NCBI GenBank assembly: GCA_021784835.1
Contig: JAJYHI010000132.1
Coordinates: 40,714 to 104,713 of the forward strand
From: a bacterium
GTDB lineage: Bacteria > SZUA-79 > Acidulodesulfobacterales > Acidulodesulfobacteraceae
Direction: 5' to 3'
Length of the DNA stretch: 64,000 nt
Under the pieces are notes generated by a model that saw only the letters and a program-made list of their open reading frames with translations, did no database searches and was not told the origin of the DNA. Positions 1 to 9,016 of the stretch are shown here, in pieces (positions within the stretch are counted from its first letter, which is position 1; each line of letters starts with the position of its first letter). The position numbers were made by a program, and so were the translations under genes.

Positions 1-2
1 GA

Positions 3-296
3 CATGCAAACCATCTTCTCGACGCCGCCTTGGTTATGCCCGTATTGAAAAGCGGAAATGCCGATTTAGGAATTCTTTACGCATCCCAGCTTTTAGAGCT
101 TAAGAGAAGCGGGGCTAAAATCAATATAATACCTATCTCTAAAAAATACAATACCAAGGCGAAATTCACGGCCTCCGTTTTAAACCGCTCAAAATATAAA
201 ACTTTAGACGAAGATTTTATAAGGCTACTTTTTTCTAAAAAGGGAAAAAAGATTTTAAAATACTGGGGTTTTTCACCGGCTGCCTCCTCTAAGTAA
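3..296 (+). CDS. Molybdate/tungstate ABC transporter substrate-binding protein, C-terminal part
   Basis: The reading frame is already open at the left window edge, so only about the last 97 residues of a periplasmic solute-binding protein are present. The piece carries the ModA/WtpA-like hallmark of a short hydrophobic strand followed by GNADLGILYAS, the family's 'G-A-D-G-hydrophobic-Y' anion-pocket segment. It then runs through an IIPIS strand to a terminal helix that ends shortly after KYWGF. In the family this protein captures molybdate or tungstate outside the inner membrane and hands it to the ModB/ModC channel. The permease and ATPase genes follow on the same strand, which supports the call. 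TTG and ATG codons near base 30 are internal and are not the true start. Whether the ligand is molybdate or tungstate cannot be told from the fragment. Confidence 0.75.
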   Translation, partial: HANHLLDAALVMPVLKSGNADLGILYASQLLELKRSGAKINIIPISKKYNTKAKFTASVLNRSKYKTLDEDFIRLLFSKKGKKILKYWGFSPAASSK

Positions 297-330
297 TTCC
301 GTTGTTTCTTTGCCATTCTTTTATTTTTAT

Positions 331-366
331 CGCCCTTTTTTTGCGTTAGCTTAAAAAGGGTATTTT
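331..366 (+). terminator. Hairpin with T-rich tail after the binding-protein gene
   Basis: CCCTTTTT and AAAAAGGG pair around a short GC-flanked loop (GCGTTAGC) and are followed by TATTTTATTA. It lies 35 bases after the binding-protein stop and before the permease start. It could therefore attenuate transcription so that the binding protein is made in excess over the permease and ATPase. The stem is A:U-rich, so its strength is uncertain. Confidence 0.4.
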
Positions 367-457
367 ATTATTTTAATAATTCCGGCAATGTTATAAAATA
401 ATAAATGTTGCAGGCGCATATAACGGCGCCGGCAAAAACAAACGGCGGGAATAAATT

Positions 458-1255
458 TTGAATAAAAATAGAATATTCGATTTGCTTGTTTATGCTGTTT
501 CTTTTTTATTTTTTATTGCCCTCATACTGCTTTTATCCGGCATATTTTTTCAAACGTCTTTCGAACTGTTAATTAAAGAATTAAAAGACGCCGGTCTCTG
601 GAATTCTATATTGCTGAGTTTTAAACTATCTTTCATAGTAGTTTTGATAAATTTAATAATAGGAATTCCGGTTGCTTACATATTATCGTTTAAAAAAAGC
701 CGGATTTCTTTCTTTTTAGATTTAATTTCGACCCTGCCTCTTACGACTTCCCCTTTGGTTATAGGTTTTGCCGTGCTTATTACTACGGGTCCGCTTAACC
801 CGATAGGAAAATTTTTAATAGGAAAAGGAATAAAATTCGTTTTTACTCCTAAAGGAATCGTTTTAGTTCAATTGATTATATCGTTTCCGTTTTTCGTAAA
901 TATTGTTAAAACCTCTTTCGATTCTATCAACAGAAAAATGCTCGATTTAAGCAAAACCCTCGGCGCTTCTTCATTCGATATCCTTTTTAAAATAATACTT
1001 CCCCTTTCGTATAGCGGGATTATCGCGGGGCTTGCAATGAGCTGGTCGAGGTCAATCGGCGAATATGCCGCAACGCAGATGGTCTCCGGAGTAATTCCTA
1101 AGATAACAGAAACCGCCCCCATAGAAGTCTTCGTTAAGACAAGTTACGGCAATTATCCCGCCGCTATTGCCGTTGCAGGCATTTTAATGCTTATATCGCT
1201 GTTTTCTCTCGGGATTTTTAAATACTTTAATTATAAAATAAAAACCGGTAATTAA
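458..1255 (+). CDS. modB: Molybdate/tungstate ABC transporter permease
   Basis: This 265-residue inner-membrane protein has about six hydrophobic spans. It carries a clear binding-protein-dependent permease loop (EAA-type motif) at about residues 163-200: SKTLGASSFDILFKIILPL followed by SGIIAGLAMSWSRSIGEYAA. In ModB/WtpB proteins this loop docks onto the ATPase. It would form the homodimeric channel for molybdate or tungstate. The TTG at 458 is chosen as start because a GGCGGGA ribosome-binding site sits 8 bases upstream and because it gives the normal family length. The ATPase gene follows after a 55-base gap, so the two are probably co-transcribed. The generic family call is firm; the exact oxyanion is not. 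Confidence 0.85.
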   Translation: MNKNRIFDLLVYAVSFLFFIALILLLSGIFFQTSFELLIKELKDAGLWNSILLSFKLSFIVVLINLIIGIPVAYILSFKKSRISFFLDLISTLPLTTSPLVIGFAVLITTGPLNPIGKFLIGKGIKFVFTPKGIVLVQLIISFPFFVNIVKTSFDSINRKMLDLSKTLGASSFDILFKIILPLSYSGIIAGLAMSWSRSIGEYAATQMVSGVIPKITETAPIEVFVKTSYGNYPAAIAVAGILMLISLFSLGIFKYFNYKIKTGN

Positions 1256-1310
1256 AAATTAACTGTTTAATCCTTAAGATTTTTATATCTGTTCGAAAAA
1301 ATAAATAAAA

Positions 1311-2477
1311 ATGAAACTTTTAGAAATTAAAAAAATATATAAAAAATTTTCCGATAAAAATGTTTTGAACGGCGTAGATTTAGACATAGAAAGCGGAGAA
1401 ATCTCTTCTATCTTCGGATATTCAGGCGAGGGGAAAAGCACGCTTTTAAAAATAATCTGCGGGATAATAAAACAGGAAAGCGGAAATATTATTCTTAGAG
1501 GAAAAAATATAAACAATCTCGAGCCGTACGAAAGGCGCACGGTCCTTATAATGGACGAACCCCTGCTGTTTCCGCATATGAACGTCTTCGAAAATATCAA
1601 ATTCGGTTTAAAACTAAGCTACGGTAAAAAAAAATATAATATCGTCCGCCAAAAAAATAAATTATTAAATTCGCCGGAAGAAATTATGGAACTTCTTGGT
1701 ATAACCGGGCTTGAAAACAGGTATGCCGGCGAAATAAGCATGGGGCAGGCTCAAAGAGTTTCTTTGGCAAGGGCTTTAATCGTCAACCCCGAAATTATAC
1801 TTATGGACGAACCGTTTTCCAATCTTGATATTATTTCAAAAACAAAAGTCAGAAAGCTCATTAAAGACGTAAACCGAGAACTTAAAATTTCAATATTGTT
1901 AGTAACGCACGACATAGAAGACGTCGTCAATCTATCCAATAAAATGTTTATCTTAAACGCCGGAAAAATTCAGGATTCTGGGCATCCTAAGGACGTTTTA
2001 AAAAAGCCGTCTTCTTTGGATTCCGCTTTTCTTCTTGGAACGGAAAATATATTCAGCGGCGTTATAACCGAAATAAATAAAAAAGATAACGCAATTAAAA
2101 TTAAAATCCGGAGCGAAAAACGGGAATCCGGAAACGGAAAATCGGATGAATCGACGGAAATAGAATCCGACTATCAGGGCAATTTTGAAATAAACGAGCA
2201 GGTTTTTCTGGCAATAAGACCGGAAGAAATAATAATACTGAGGGAAGACAGGCAGGCTTCAAAGCCCGTCAGGGAAAACCACATTTCCGGAAAAATTATT
2301 TCATCCGTTTTTACTTCGCGAATGATGGAAATACTGATTAGTTCCAAAGAGGGATTAGAATTCAAGGCCTTAATGCCTTTTCACGCATATGAAGTCATGA
2401 ATATTTTTGAAGGGAAAAGCGTAAACGTATCGTTAAAAAAATCTTCCATCCACATAATAAAAAAGAAAAACCGGTAA
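1311..2477 (+). CDS. modC: Molybdate/tungstate ABC transporter ATP-binding protein with TOBE-like tail
   Basis: This 388-residue cytoplasmic ATPase powers the ModB channel. Visible motifs are Walker A GYSGEGKST (residues 36-44), an ABC signature in the variant form SMGQAQR (about 143-149, instead of LSGGQ), Walker B ILMDEP (about 163-168) and the switch histidine H200. A C-terminal region (about 240-388) has the length and character of the TOBE/MOP-like anion-sensing domains found on ModC proteins. The Q-loop is odd: where homologues have VFQ before the LLFPH motif, this protein reads IMDEPLLFPHM, so Asp82 replaces the usual glutamine. The rest of the protein looks intact. It ends 4 bases before the end of the convergent xseA. 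Confidence 0.87.
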   Translation: MKLLEIKKIYKKFSDKNVLNGVDLDIESGEISSIFGYSGEGKSTLLKIICGIIKQESGNIILRGKNINNLEPYERRTVLIMDEPLLFPHMNVFENIKFGLKLSYGKKKYNIVRQKNKLLNSPEEIMELLGITGLENRYAGEISMGQAQRVSLARALIVNPEIILMDEPFSNLDIISKTKVRKLIKDVNRELKISILLVTHDIEDVVNLSNKMFILNAGKIQDSGHPKDVLKKPSSLDSAFLLGTENIFSGVITEINKKDNAIKIKIRSEKRESGNGKSDESTEIESDYQGNFEINEQVFLAIRPEEIIILREDRQASKPVRENHISGKIISSVFTSRMMEILISSKEGLEFKALMPFHAYEVMNIFEGKSVNVSLKKSSIHIIKKKNR

Positions 2478-2481
2478 GATT

Positions 2482-3837
2482 TTAAATTTTTATTTCCCTG
2501 ACTAATGCGCTAAGAGTGCCGTCGCTTAAGGTTATTTTTATGTTTTGGTTTTCTTTGACGTTTAAAACCGATGAAACGACCGCTTTTTCTTCGGTAAAAA
2601 CTATTCCGTAGCCTCTTTTAAGAACGTTAAAGGGGCTCAGAGAATTCAGAGCTTTTTTTTCGGCCCCGAGCCTGTTTTTATAACCTGATATCGTTGTTCC
2701 AATAGCTTTTTTAAGCCTTTGAGACAATAATGCGATACTGGTTTTACGTTCTTCTAAAATATTCAAAGGGCTTCTGAGAGTTAGTCTTTTATTTGCATGA
2801 AAAACGCCGACTTTTAAAATATTTATCCTTGAATTAACGGCCTTGTTCATTCTTTCGGACAAATCGCAAGCGCGGACGGTTTTGTCCTGAATAAGCCTTT
2901 TGGGAGAAACCTTTTCCCTGTTTTTAATTAGACCGTACAATTCCGCTTTTTTGCCAGAAATTAAATGGAATATTCCGTTCCTTATTCTGCCCGTTAGGGT
3001 TTCTACTTGTTTTATAAGTTCAAATTTTACCGGAACAACCATTTCCGCGGCATTTGACGGCGTCGAAGCGCGCCTGTCAGCAACAAAATCGGCAATAGTA
3101 AAATCAGTTTCGTGGCCGACCGCGCTTATTACCGGAATAGACGAATTATAAACAGCCCTAGCCGTGAGCTCTTCGTTAAATGGCCATAAATCCTCGATGC
3201 TTCCTCCGCCTCTTCCTATTATAATTACGTCAATTTTCTTTTGGCTTTCGCTGTATAAATTTAAAAGCTCTATCGCGCCTGCTATCTCCGTCCCGCTATT
3301 TTTTCCCTGAACGCTTGCGTTCGCAAAAATAATTGACGCGTTGCCGAATCTCGACTTTATAATTTTTATCATATCGTGTAAAACTGCGCCGTTCCTCGAC
3401 GTAACTATTCCTATCGACCGCGGCAAAAACGGTATAGGCCTTTTGCGGCGTTCGTCGAATAAACCTTCCTGCCTTAGCTTGTTTTTTAACTGCTCAAACA
3501 GTATATAAAGCTCTCCGAAACCGTAAGGCTCCATTTCGGATACTATAAAATTATATTCCCCTCTCGGTTCGTATATGCTTATTCGCCCGTATATAGTTAC
3601 CGATAAGCCTTCTTTAATATCGAATCTGAACTTGCGAAGGTCGTTTTTAAAAATTATACATTTTAATTTTGCAAACTCGTCTTTAATGTCGAAGTAATAC
3701 CCTGAAGAATAGCTGGTCTTTAATCCCGATATCTCTCCTTTTATCCTGACGTCGTAAAAATTATTTTCTACCGCTTCCTTAAGAATGCGGGAAAATTCCG
3801 AAACCGTCAGAACTATTTTACCGTAATTATCGCTCAT
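2482..3837 (-). CDS. xseA: Exodeoxyribonuclease VII large subunit
   Basis: This 451-residue protein has the XseA architecture. An N-terminal OB-fold DNA-binding domain (about 1-105) is followed by the catalytic core with SIGIVTSRNGAVLHD (141-155), the glycine loop GRGGGSIEDLW (208-218), GHETDFTIADFVADRRASTPS (241-261) and a long coiled-coil C-terminal half. With the small subunit XseB it degrades single-stranded DNA in both directions to short oligonucleotides in the cytoplasm. No xseB is seen next to it. It lies downstream of the sHdr genes on the same strand and is separated from hdrB2 by 41 bases, so read-through from that operon is possible. The length is typical of the family. Confidence 0.95.
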   Translation of the reverse strand: MSDNYGKIVLTVSEFSRILKEAVENNFYDVRIKGEISGLKTSYSSGYYFDIKDEFAKLKCIIFKNDLRKFRFDIKEGLSVTIYGRISIYEPRGEYNFIVSEMEPYGFGELYILFEQLKNKLRQEGLFDERRKRPIPFLPRSIGIVTSRNGAVLHDMIKIIKSRFGNASIIFANASVQGKNSGTEIAGAIELLNLYSESQKKIDVIIIGRGGGSIEDLWPFNEELTARAVYNSSIPVISAVGHETDFTIADFVADRRASTPSNAAEMVVPVKFELIKQVETLTGRIRNGIFHLISGKKAELYGLIKNREKVSPKRLIQDKTVRACDLSERMNKAVNSRINILKVGVFHANKRLTLRSPLNILEERKTSIALLSQRLKKAIGTTISGYKNRLGAEKKALNSLSPFNVLKRGYGIVFTEEKAVVSSVLNVKENQNIKITLSDGTLSALVREIKI

Positions 3838-3878
3838 AGAATATTCATGGAAAATTGAAGGCGTCTTTAAACGCGGTT

Positions 3879-4802
3879 TTAGAATCCTTTTTCCTGAATT
3901 AATTTAAGGGCGCCCGACAGCATATCGCCGAATTCGGCTTCTTTTTTTGAAAATCCGAATGCCAGCGCCATTAACTGGGTTAAATATACTATTGGAAGTT
4001 CTGAATCTTTCCCGTATTTTTCGGCTATTTTAGGCTGGTTTACGTCTAAGGCGCCTGCGCATTTAGGACAGATGAGCGCAATAACGTCCGCTCCCGCTTT
4101 TTTTGCTTTAGAAATGGTTTGCGAGCATAGGGCGAAAGACGTTTCTTCGTCCTGTACCAAATTTCTGCCGCCGCAGCATTGAACCTCGTTGCCGTAAAAA
4201 ACTGTTTCCGCTCCTATCGCCTCCAAAAAATCATGCATAAACTTCGGCCTTTCGGAATTGTCCATTTTTGGATTTTTATCCGTAAGCGTATACATCGAAG
4301 GTCTCGAATATAAACAGCCGTAATAAGGGGCAACTTTTAGGCCTCTTAAGGGCTTAACCGTATTTTTTTTTACTTCTTCGACCCCCTTTTCGTTATAAAG
4401 GAATTCCAATATATGCCTTGCTTCGCCGTCAGGCGTAAATTCGTCTTCAAATTCCCCCGCCTCTTTAAATATAGAGTTAACGCTTTCAAGCTCTTTTTGA
4501 TTTTCCCTGACTTTAGAAATAGACCTTCTGAACTCGTGATAACATACCGAACATGCCATAACTAAATCTTTAGAGCCTAATTTATTTTTTGCGAGCATCA
4601 TATTCCTAAGCGGCAAATACATTGAAACTGCTCCTTTGGATTTCATTTCGCCAATTCCGCAGCAATTATAATCCGGTATCTCGACAAGTTCGATGCCCAA
4701 TTTTTCTGAAACTAATTTAGAGCTGTTATTATACGCCCTGTCTATCGTTAATAAAGCGCACCCGGGATAATACGCCGCCTGATTTTCTTTTAACGAATCC
4801 AT
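3879..4802 (-). CDS. hdrB2: sHdr complex subunit HdrB2 (two CCG domains)
   Basis: This 307-residue protein of the heterodisulfide reductase subunit B family has two complete cysteine-rich (CCG) domains. The first has C15, C47-C48, C84 and C87; the second has C163, C209-C210 (QCCGGRN), C245 and C248 (CPKCAG). In HdrB these cysteines hold noncubane [4Fe-4S] clusters that carry out disulfide chemistry. It is the last gene of a six-gene run whose order matches the sulfur-oxidising sHdr cluster (hdrC1-B1-A-hyp-C2-B2), so its likely role is in oxidising a protein-bound or thiol-bound sulfane in the cytoplasm. A gap of 164 bases separates it from hdrC2, longer than elsewhere in the operon. Membership of sHdr rests on gene order plus the CCG pattern. 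Confidence 0.88.
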   Translation of the reverse strand: MDSLKENQAAYYPGCALLTIDRAYNNSSKLVSEKLGIELVEIPDYNCCGIGEMKSKGAVSMYLPLRNMMLAKNKLGSKDLVMACSVCYHEFRRSISKVRENQKELESVNSIFKEAGEFEDEFTPDGEARHILEFLYNEKGVEEVKKNTVKPLRGLKVAPYYGCLYSRPSMYTLTDKNPKMDNSERPKFMHDFLEAIGAETVFYGNEVQCCGGRNLVQDEETSFALCSQTISKAKKAGADVIALICPKCAGALDVNQPKIAEKYGKDSELPIVYLTQLMALAFGFSKKEAEFGDMLSGALKLIQEKGF

Positions 4803-4966
4803 CTGTCCCTCCGCCTTTTAATTTTTAAAAGGTATATTAAAGATATTCGATTGTTCCATCGCCAATAATTTAATTTATTATCAACGATAATATTTATTTA
4901 TTAAAATATTTTAGGCTTACGCAAAGAACAGCGAGATAAATAAATCTGACGCCTTTTATTTTTTTA

Positions 4967-5725
4967 TTAATTTTTTTCTAAAGTATCAATATTATTTAAA
5001 TAATTTTCTATAGCTTCTTTAGATTTTTCCCAATTATGGGGTTTGCCGAGCCTTAAAACCGAAAAAGCCCTCCCGTCCTTAGCCATTTTAAAAATGGCGT
5101 CCCTTTCTATCTTGCCGAGAAGTTCTTTCGTTCTTCCGGTTTTTTGCATAGCCGAAGTATGAAGTTTTGCCAAATCTAATCTGCCGTGTCCTAAAATCAT
5201 ATCGTCGTAAATTTTTTTAACGTCTTCGTCGATTTTTAATTTGCTTTCGACTTCTTCCGGAAAATATTTTTTTATTACAAGCGCCAGGGCTTCCATCATT
5301 TCGGCGGGATTTACCTGTTTAGGACATCTCTGCGAACATTTATAACATCCTACGCACCGCCATGCGACATCGGTATATTTTTTTAATTCTTTAAGATTGC
5401 CGAGCTGCATCATATAAATGAATGCCCTCGGATTAAACCTTCTGTGTAAAGGAGTAACTGTACAGCTTGCCGTGCACATTCCGCACTGCCAGCATCTGTT
5501 TATCCTCGAACCGACTACGGTATCTTTAATCTCGTTAAAAAAACTTCTGTCGAATTCGGAATCGACCCTCGAAAGAATAAACGTATTCCATCTGCCCGAA
5601 ACATCTACGCCGTCTATTACTAAATTTTTTTCTTCCTTAACGCTGTCGCCTTCTATCAGATGCCTTGCTATAATGTGCTCGCCTTTTTCGGCAACAGGCC
5701 TGTTTTCATGTTTTTCTAACGCCAT
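4967..5725 (-). CDS. hdrC2: sHdr complex subunit HdrC2, two [4Fe-4S] clusters
   Basis: This 252-residue HdrC-family electron carrier has two ferredoxin-type [4Fe-4S] motifs. One has C78, C81, C84 and C88 (CWQCGMCTASC); the other has C124, C127, C130 and C134 (CVGCYKCSQRC followed by P). HdrC proteins pass electrons between HdrB and HdrA. The first cluster ends SC-TVTP instead of the usual CP, so its cysteine is not followed by proline. The N-terminal 70 residues have no recognised domain but are hydrophilic, as in other sHdr C2 subunits. It lies between the conserved unknown gene (30-base gap) and hdrB2 and is probably translated from the same transcript. Confidence 0.88.
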   Translation of the reverse strand: MALEKHENRPVAEKGEHIIARHLIEGDSVKEEKNLVIDGVDVSGRWNTFILSRVDSEFDRSFFNEIKDTVVGSRINRCWQCGMCTASCTVTPLHRRFNPRAFIYMMQLGNLKELKKYTDVAWRCVGCYKCSQRCPKQVNPAEMMEALALVIKKYFPEEVESKLKIDEDVKKIYDDMILGHGRLDLAKLHTSAMQKTGRTKELLGKIERDAIFKMAKDGRAFSVLRLGKPHNWEKSKEAIENYLNNIDTLEKN

Positions 5726-5755
5726 AAAATACCCCCAGATTCTTATTCTTAATAA

Positions 5756-6523
5756 TTACACGGGTTCCGTAACTGCCGGAGATTCTAATTTGTCTATCCC
5801 CAGCAGTTTTTTCATCAAAGTAAATCCTTCGGGAACGCCTATAGATAAAGATTTGGACTCTGCGTAAACCATTTTATAAACATAATCGGAATACATATAG
5901 CTTAGCAGAATATCCGCGCCGTAAGGCGGTTTGATTTCAAGCCCGTTTTTATCGGATAATTCATATAAATAATCTATTTCGTCTTTCATCTCTTTTATGC
6001 TAAAAGGCATGATATAAGGTTTTCCGTCCCACGTTCTTTTTAAAAAATCTGCCATATACGGCAGGCATCCCGTTCCGTTATCCTGCCTGTAAACCCAAGA
6101 CGCCCATAAAACATTCTTTTCCGGCTCAAAAAAATGCATAACCTCTAAGGCTATATCTCTTTTGACCAAAATATTTTCATAAGTAAACGATTTTAAAAAC
6201 CTCCCCAGCCTAATTTCCGCAGAATTTTTAGAATCGCTTAAATACTTAAAACTGCTGTATAAGCTCTCAAATTTTACGTCTTCTAATATATTTTTTTTAT
6301 GACGGCGTATAGAAAAAATTAAGGATAAAATTTTATCGAAATCATCGGGTTCGGCTTTTCCGTTTCTGACGTTTAATAAAAAACCTGAGATAATTTCTGT
6401 TTTTAAACTTAAAAGATTATTAAATAATCCTATTTTTGGAGCCGGCAAATTACCGGCGACTATTTCAAAAAATTTTTCCTCGTATCGTTTGTCTATTTTA
6501 TTGTTTTTTAAAATATAGGGCAT
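5756..6523 (-). CDS. Conserved unknown protein of the sHdr cluster
   Basis: This 255-residue soluble protein has no motif I can assign. It is rich in charged and aromatic residues. It has no signal peptide, no membrane span and no cysteine cluster: a single cysteine is seen in the segment NGTGCLPYMADFL. The C-terminal half contains several aromatic-rich helices (for example LLSYMYSDYVYKMVYAE). It sits exactly between hdrA and hdrC2, the position held by the uncharacterised 'hyp' gene in the sHdr clusters of sulfur oxidisers. That makes it a candidate accessory or structural subunit, but this is inference from position. Spacing is 35 bases from hdrA and 30 to hdrC2. Confidence 0.75.
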   Translation of the reverse strand: MPYILKNNKIDKRYEEKFFEIVAGNLPAPKIGLFNNLLSLKTEIISGFLLNVRNGKAEPDDFDKILSLIFSIRRHKKNILEDVKFESLYSSFKYLSDSKNSAEIRLGRFLKSFTYENILVKRDIALEVMHFFEPEKNVLWASWVYRQDNGTGCLPYMADFLKRTWDGKPYIMPFSIKEMKDEIDYLYELSDKNGLEIKPPYGADILLSYMYSDYVYKMVYAESKSLSIGVPEGFTLMKKLLGIDKLESPAVTEPV

Positions 6524-6558
6524 TAAATAAATAAAATTAATAAAAGTAAAAATACATA

Positions 6559-7602
6559 TTAACGGTTTTTAACGGCATATATATAAGCATTCATAGCGGC
6601 CGCGCCGGCTTCTACGATAGAATCGGAAATAGCTTTGGGACCGGTGCATGCTCCAGCCAGAAATACGCCGTCTTTATTCGATTTAAAAGGCGAGAGGGTA
6701 ATATTTTGCGGCTTTAAAAACCCGTGCTCGTCAAGCTCTATTCCAATTTTTTTAGCCATTTCCGGAGACTGCGCTCCTCCTTCCATGCCGGATGCCAGAA
6801 CGACCATATCGAAAGGAATCTCGAACGGGCCTCTTAAAAGCGTATCCTCTCCCTTGCATACGACTGTATTGCCGGGCCCCGAAGTAATTTCGGCAATCCT
6901 TCCTTTGACTATCTGGACGTCGTACTCTTCCATAGCTTGCCAGTACAAATCTTCAAAAAAACCGTAAGTCCTTATATCCATATAAAATATATATACCTCG
7001 CAATCGGGAAAATGCTCCCTTAACTCGATAGCCTGTTTGACGGATACCGTACAGCACACCCTTGAACAGTATTGATTGCCTATATGCCTGTCTCTTGAGC
7101 CGACGCATAATATAAAAGCGACATTTCTGGGAGGAAGCCCGTTGGAAGGCCTGACAAAATTATTCTCGCCCATCATTCTTTCTAGGTCTTTAATATCTAT
7201 GACATCGTCAAAAAGTTGATATGAATACTTAGCGTCTCTTGCGGGGTCGAAGTGCTCGAACCCGGTAGCCACTACGACGGAATCAAAAGTTTTCGTTTCG
7301 CTTCCGGCGACAGATTTTATCGCCGCGTCGAATTTTTTTCCGTTTTCTTTAAAATCCGATATCTCCGAAGAATAATAAACTTTTATATTGGCGTTAGATT
7401 CCGCCTTTCTGATAAGCTCGCCAATAACGTCGTCCGCGGGTTGCATATCTGGAAATAAAAATTTATATTTAAATTTTTTCGGATTGCCTCCCAAATAAGA
7501 TTCTCTTTCCACCAAGCTGACGTTTACGCCTAGTTCGGCTAATAATGTCGCGGAATGCAGACCCGCCGGTCCGCCGCCTATTATTAAAATATTTTCGGCC
7601 AT
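6559..7602 (-). CDS. hdrA: sHdr complex flavoprotein subunit HdrA
   Basis: This 347-residue FAD protein begins with the dinucleotide-binding motif ILIIGGGPAGLHSA (residues 5-18) and has a second flavin-family strand VVVATGFEHFDP (109-120). One iron-sulfur binding segment has C166, C179, C183 and C184 (CVGSRDRH, then NQYCSRVCC). The C-terminal GVFLAGACTGPKAISDSIVEAG is the usual end of the FAD domain. It is much shorter than methanogen HdrA and lacks the N-terminal extension and the extra ferredoxin domains. This short form is typical of sHdrA and QmoA-like proteins. It should be the hub that takes electrons from the HdrB/HdrC pairs and reduces a soluble or quinone-linked acceptor. Gene position supports sHdr over Qmo. 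Confidence 0.9.
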   Translation of the reverse strand: MAENILIIGGGPAGLHSATLLAELGVNVSLVERESYLGGNPKKFKYKFLFPDMQPADDVIGELIRKAESNANIKVYYSSEISDFKENGKKFDAAIKSVAGSETKTFDSVVVATGFEHFDPARDAKYSYQLFDDVIDIKDLERMMGENNFVRPSNGLPPRNVAFILCVGSRDRHIGNQYCSRVCCTVSVKQAIELREHFPDCEVYIFYMDIRTYGFFEDLYWQAMEEYDVQIVKGRIAEITSGPGNTVVCKGEDTLLRGPFEIPFDMVVLASGMEGGAQSPEMAKKIGIELDEHGFLKPQNITLSPFKSNKDGVFLAGACTGPKAISDSIVEAGAAAMNAYIYAVKNR

Positions 7603-7727
7603 ATAAAACCCTCCAAGGCTATTTTATTAGGTTATTTTATTTCTAATCCAGTTTATTCTGCCGTTTCTAATATTTTTATGCGTTTATCAATGCGCGACAT
7701 AACGCCGATGCCGCAAAAATATGATGA

Positions 7728-7760
7728 ATTCCGTTTTTTGCTTTTTTGCAAAAAAGGAAT
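7728..7760 (-). other. Hairpin between hdrB1 and hdrA
   Basis: ATTCC-TTTTTTGC and GCAAAAAA-(C)-GGAAT pair almost perfectly across a six-base loop, with one bulged base. It lies just after the hdrB1 stop in the 164-base gap before hdrA. There is no clean U-run after it in the transcribed direction, so it looks more like an mRNA-stability or processing hairpin than a full terminator. Confidence 0.4.
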
Positions 7761-7766
7761 AGATAA

Positions 7767-8969
7767 TTAACTTTTGGGGTATTCGTATAAATTAACCGTT
7801 TTTCCACCCGCCTTAAGTTCTTCTAAATATACGTTGTACTCTTCTTCCGATTTTTTCCAGTTAATGCCTATTTTTTCGCATAACGGCCTCCAATCGGTAG
7901 TATGCCACTGAAGCTGAACGATTTTATAAACGTCCGCACCGCAGGCTAATGCCGCAAACATAACGTCGGCCATAACCGGAACCTGTTCGGTATAACCCAT
8001 GGCTTTCCCTATCCATTGGTTTTTATCCAACGTCGTAGTGCATCCGGTATCCTGAGTAATGCAGACGTCGGAATTGGCCTCTCTCACCATAGGCCTTATT
8101 TTTCTGTCCATTACGAACGACCTTGACGTCTCTCTTTCCGTAAGTATGTGCCTGAAACCAAATCCGCAGCAGTCGTACCATGTGGAATAATCCGCGACCT
8201 GCACGCCGAGAGCAAGCATTACGCCAGTAGAAACAGCGGTTCTCTTTCCCGCATAAATCTCTTTGTCGTAAATGCAGTCTTCGGGAATCATTTTATAGGT
8301 ATGGCAGGCGGGATGAATCGTTGCTATAATATTGCTTAAATCATATTTTTTTAACTTTGCTATTTCGAAACGCATGACGTGCACCCATTCGCTGTAGTGC
8401 ACTACATATTCGGGAATAACTAACTCTCTGCCTATTTTATGCATTATTCTTCGGACCTCGTCTCTCAACTCCTTATTTTCTACCAGCAGATTCCGCATTT
8501 CTTTATAATCCCCGAACGTCGTGGCGCAGTGAAACAGCGGAAATAACCCCAGTTCGTAAGCCCTGTGCCAGTTTCTCACCGCAACGGCGGCAAGCCCTAC
8601 CGGATTGGACGTGGCGGAACCGTGATAATTCCATGCGGTGCAGGATGTCTGGTTTCTTTCGTCCACATATTCCAGTCCAAGCTTATTCATAAGCCATAAA
8701 AGCGATACAGGATATCCCGGAATATTGCCGCATTGCCCGCATGACTTGTGATGCCATATTTTATTTGTGGGAACCATCTTCTTCCAGCCGAAAAGAGTTT
8801 GCGCTTCGACAGCTTTATTTTCTTCTTTTACGTGAATAACCTTAACCTCTCCCTTTGCTTCGAGCTCCAAAAGCCGTTCGTGAATATCCTCGAGTTTTCT
8901 ACCGGCTGCATGAATATAATCGGATTTTATGTTTGCAAGACCCAGTCTGTTGCTAATTTCAATGGTCAT
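7767..8969 (-). CDS. hdrB1: sHdr complex subunit HdrB1
   Basis: This 400-residue HdrB-family protein has one well-formed CCG domain at the C-terminus: C222 (HPACHTYKM), C267-C268 (YDCCGFGF), C303 and C310. The first half is cysteine-containing but divergent: C77 and C80 (SCGQCGNIPG), C110 and C148. It is about 100 residues longer than HdrB2. This long, asymmetric form together with the order hdrC1-hdrB1-hdrA is what is expected for the B1 subunit of sHdr. It probably binds one noncubane cluster and contributes to the catalytic disulfide/sulfane site, though the exact role of B1 versus B2 cannot be told from sequence. It follows hdrC1 by 47 bases. Confidence 0.87.
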   Translation of the reverse strand: MTIEISNRLGLANIKSDYIHAAGRKLEDIHERLLELEAKGEVKVIHVKEENKAVEAQTLFGWKKMVPTNKIWHHKSCGQCGNIPGYPVSLLWLMNKLGLEYVDERNQTSCTAWNYHGSATSNPVGLAAVAVRNWHRAYELGLFPLFHCATTFGDYKEMRNLLVENKELRDEVRRIMHKIGRELVIPEYVVHYSEWVHVMRFEIAKLKKYDLSNIIATIHPACHTYKMIPEDCIYDKEIYAGKRTAVSTGVMLALGVQVADYSTWYDCCGFGFRHILTERETSRSFVMDRKIRPMVREANSDVCITQDTGCTTTLDKNQWIGKAMGYTEQVPVMADVMFAALACGADVYKIVQLQWHTTDWRPLCEKIGINWKKSEEEYNVYLEELKAGGKTVNLYEYPKS

Positions 8970-9016
8970 ATATAACTCCGCTTTAATTTATAAGTTTTTT
9001 TAAAATTTATTATCCG

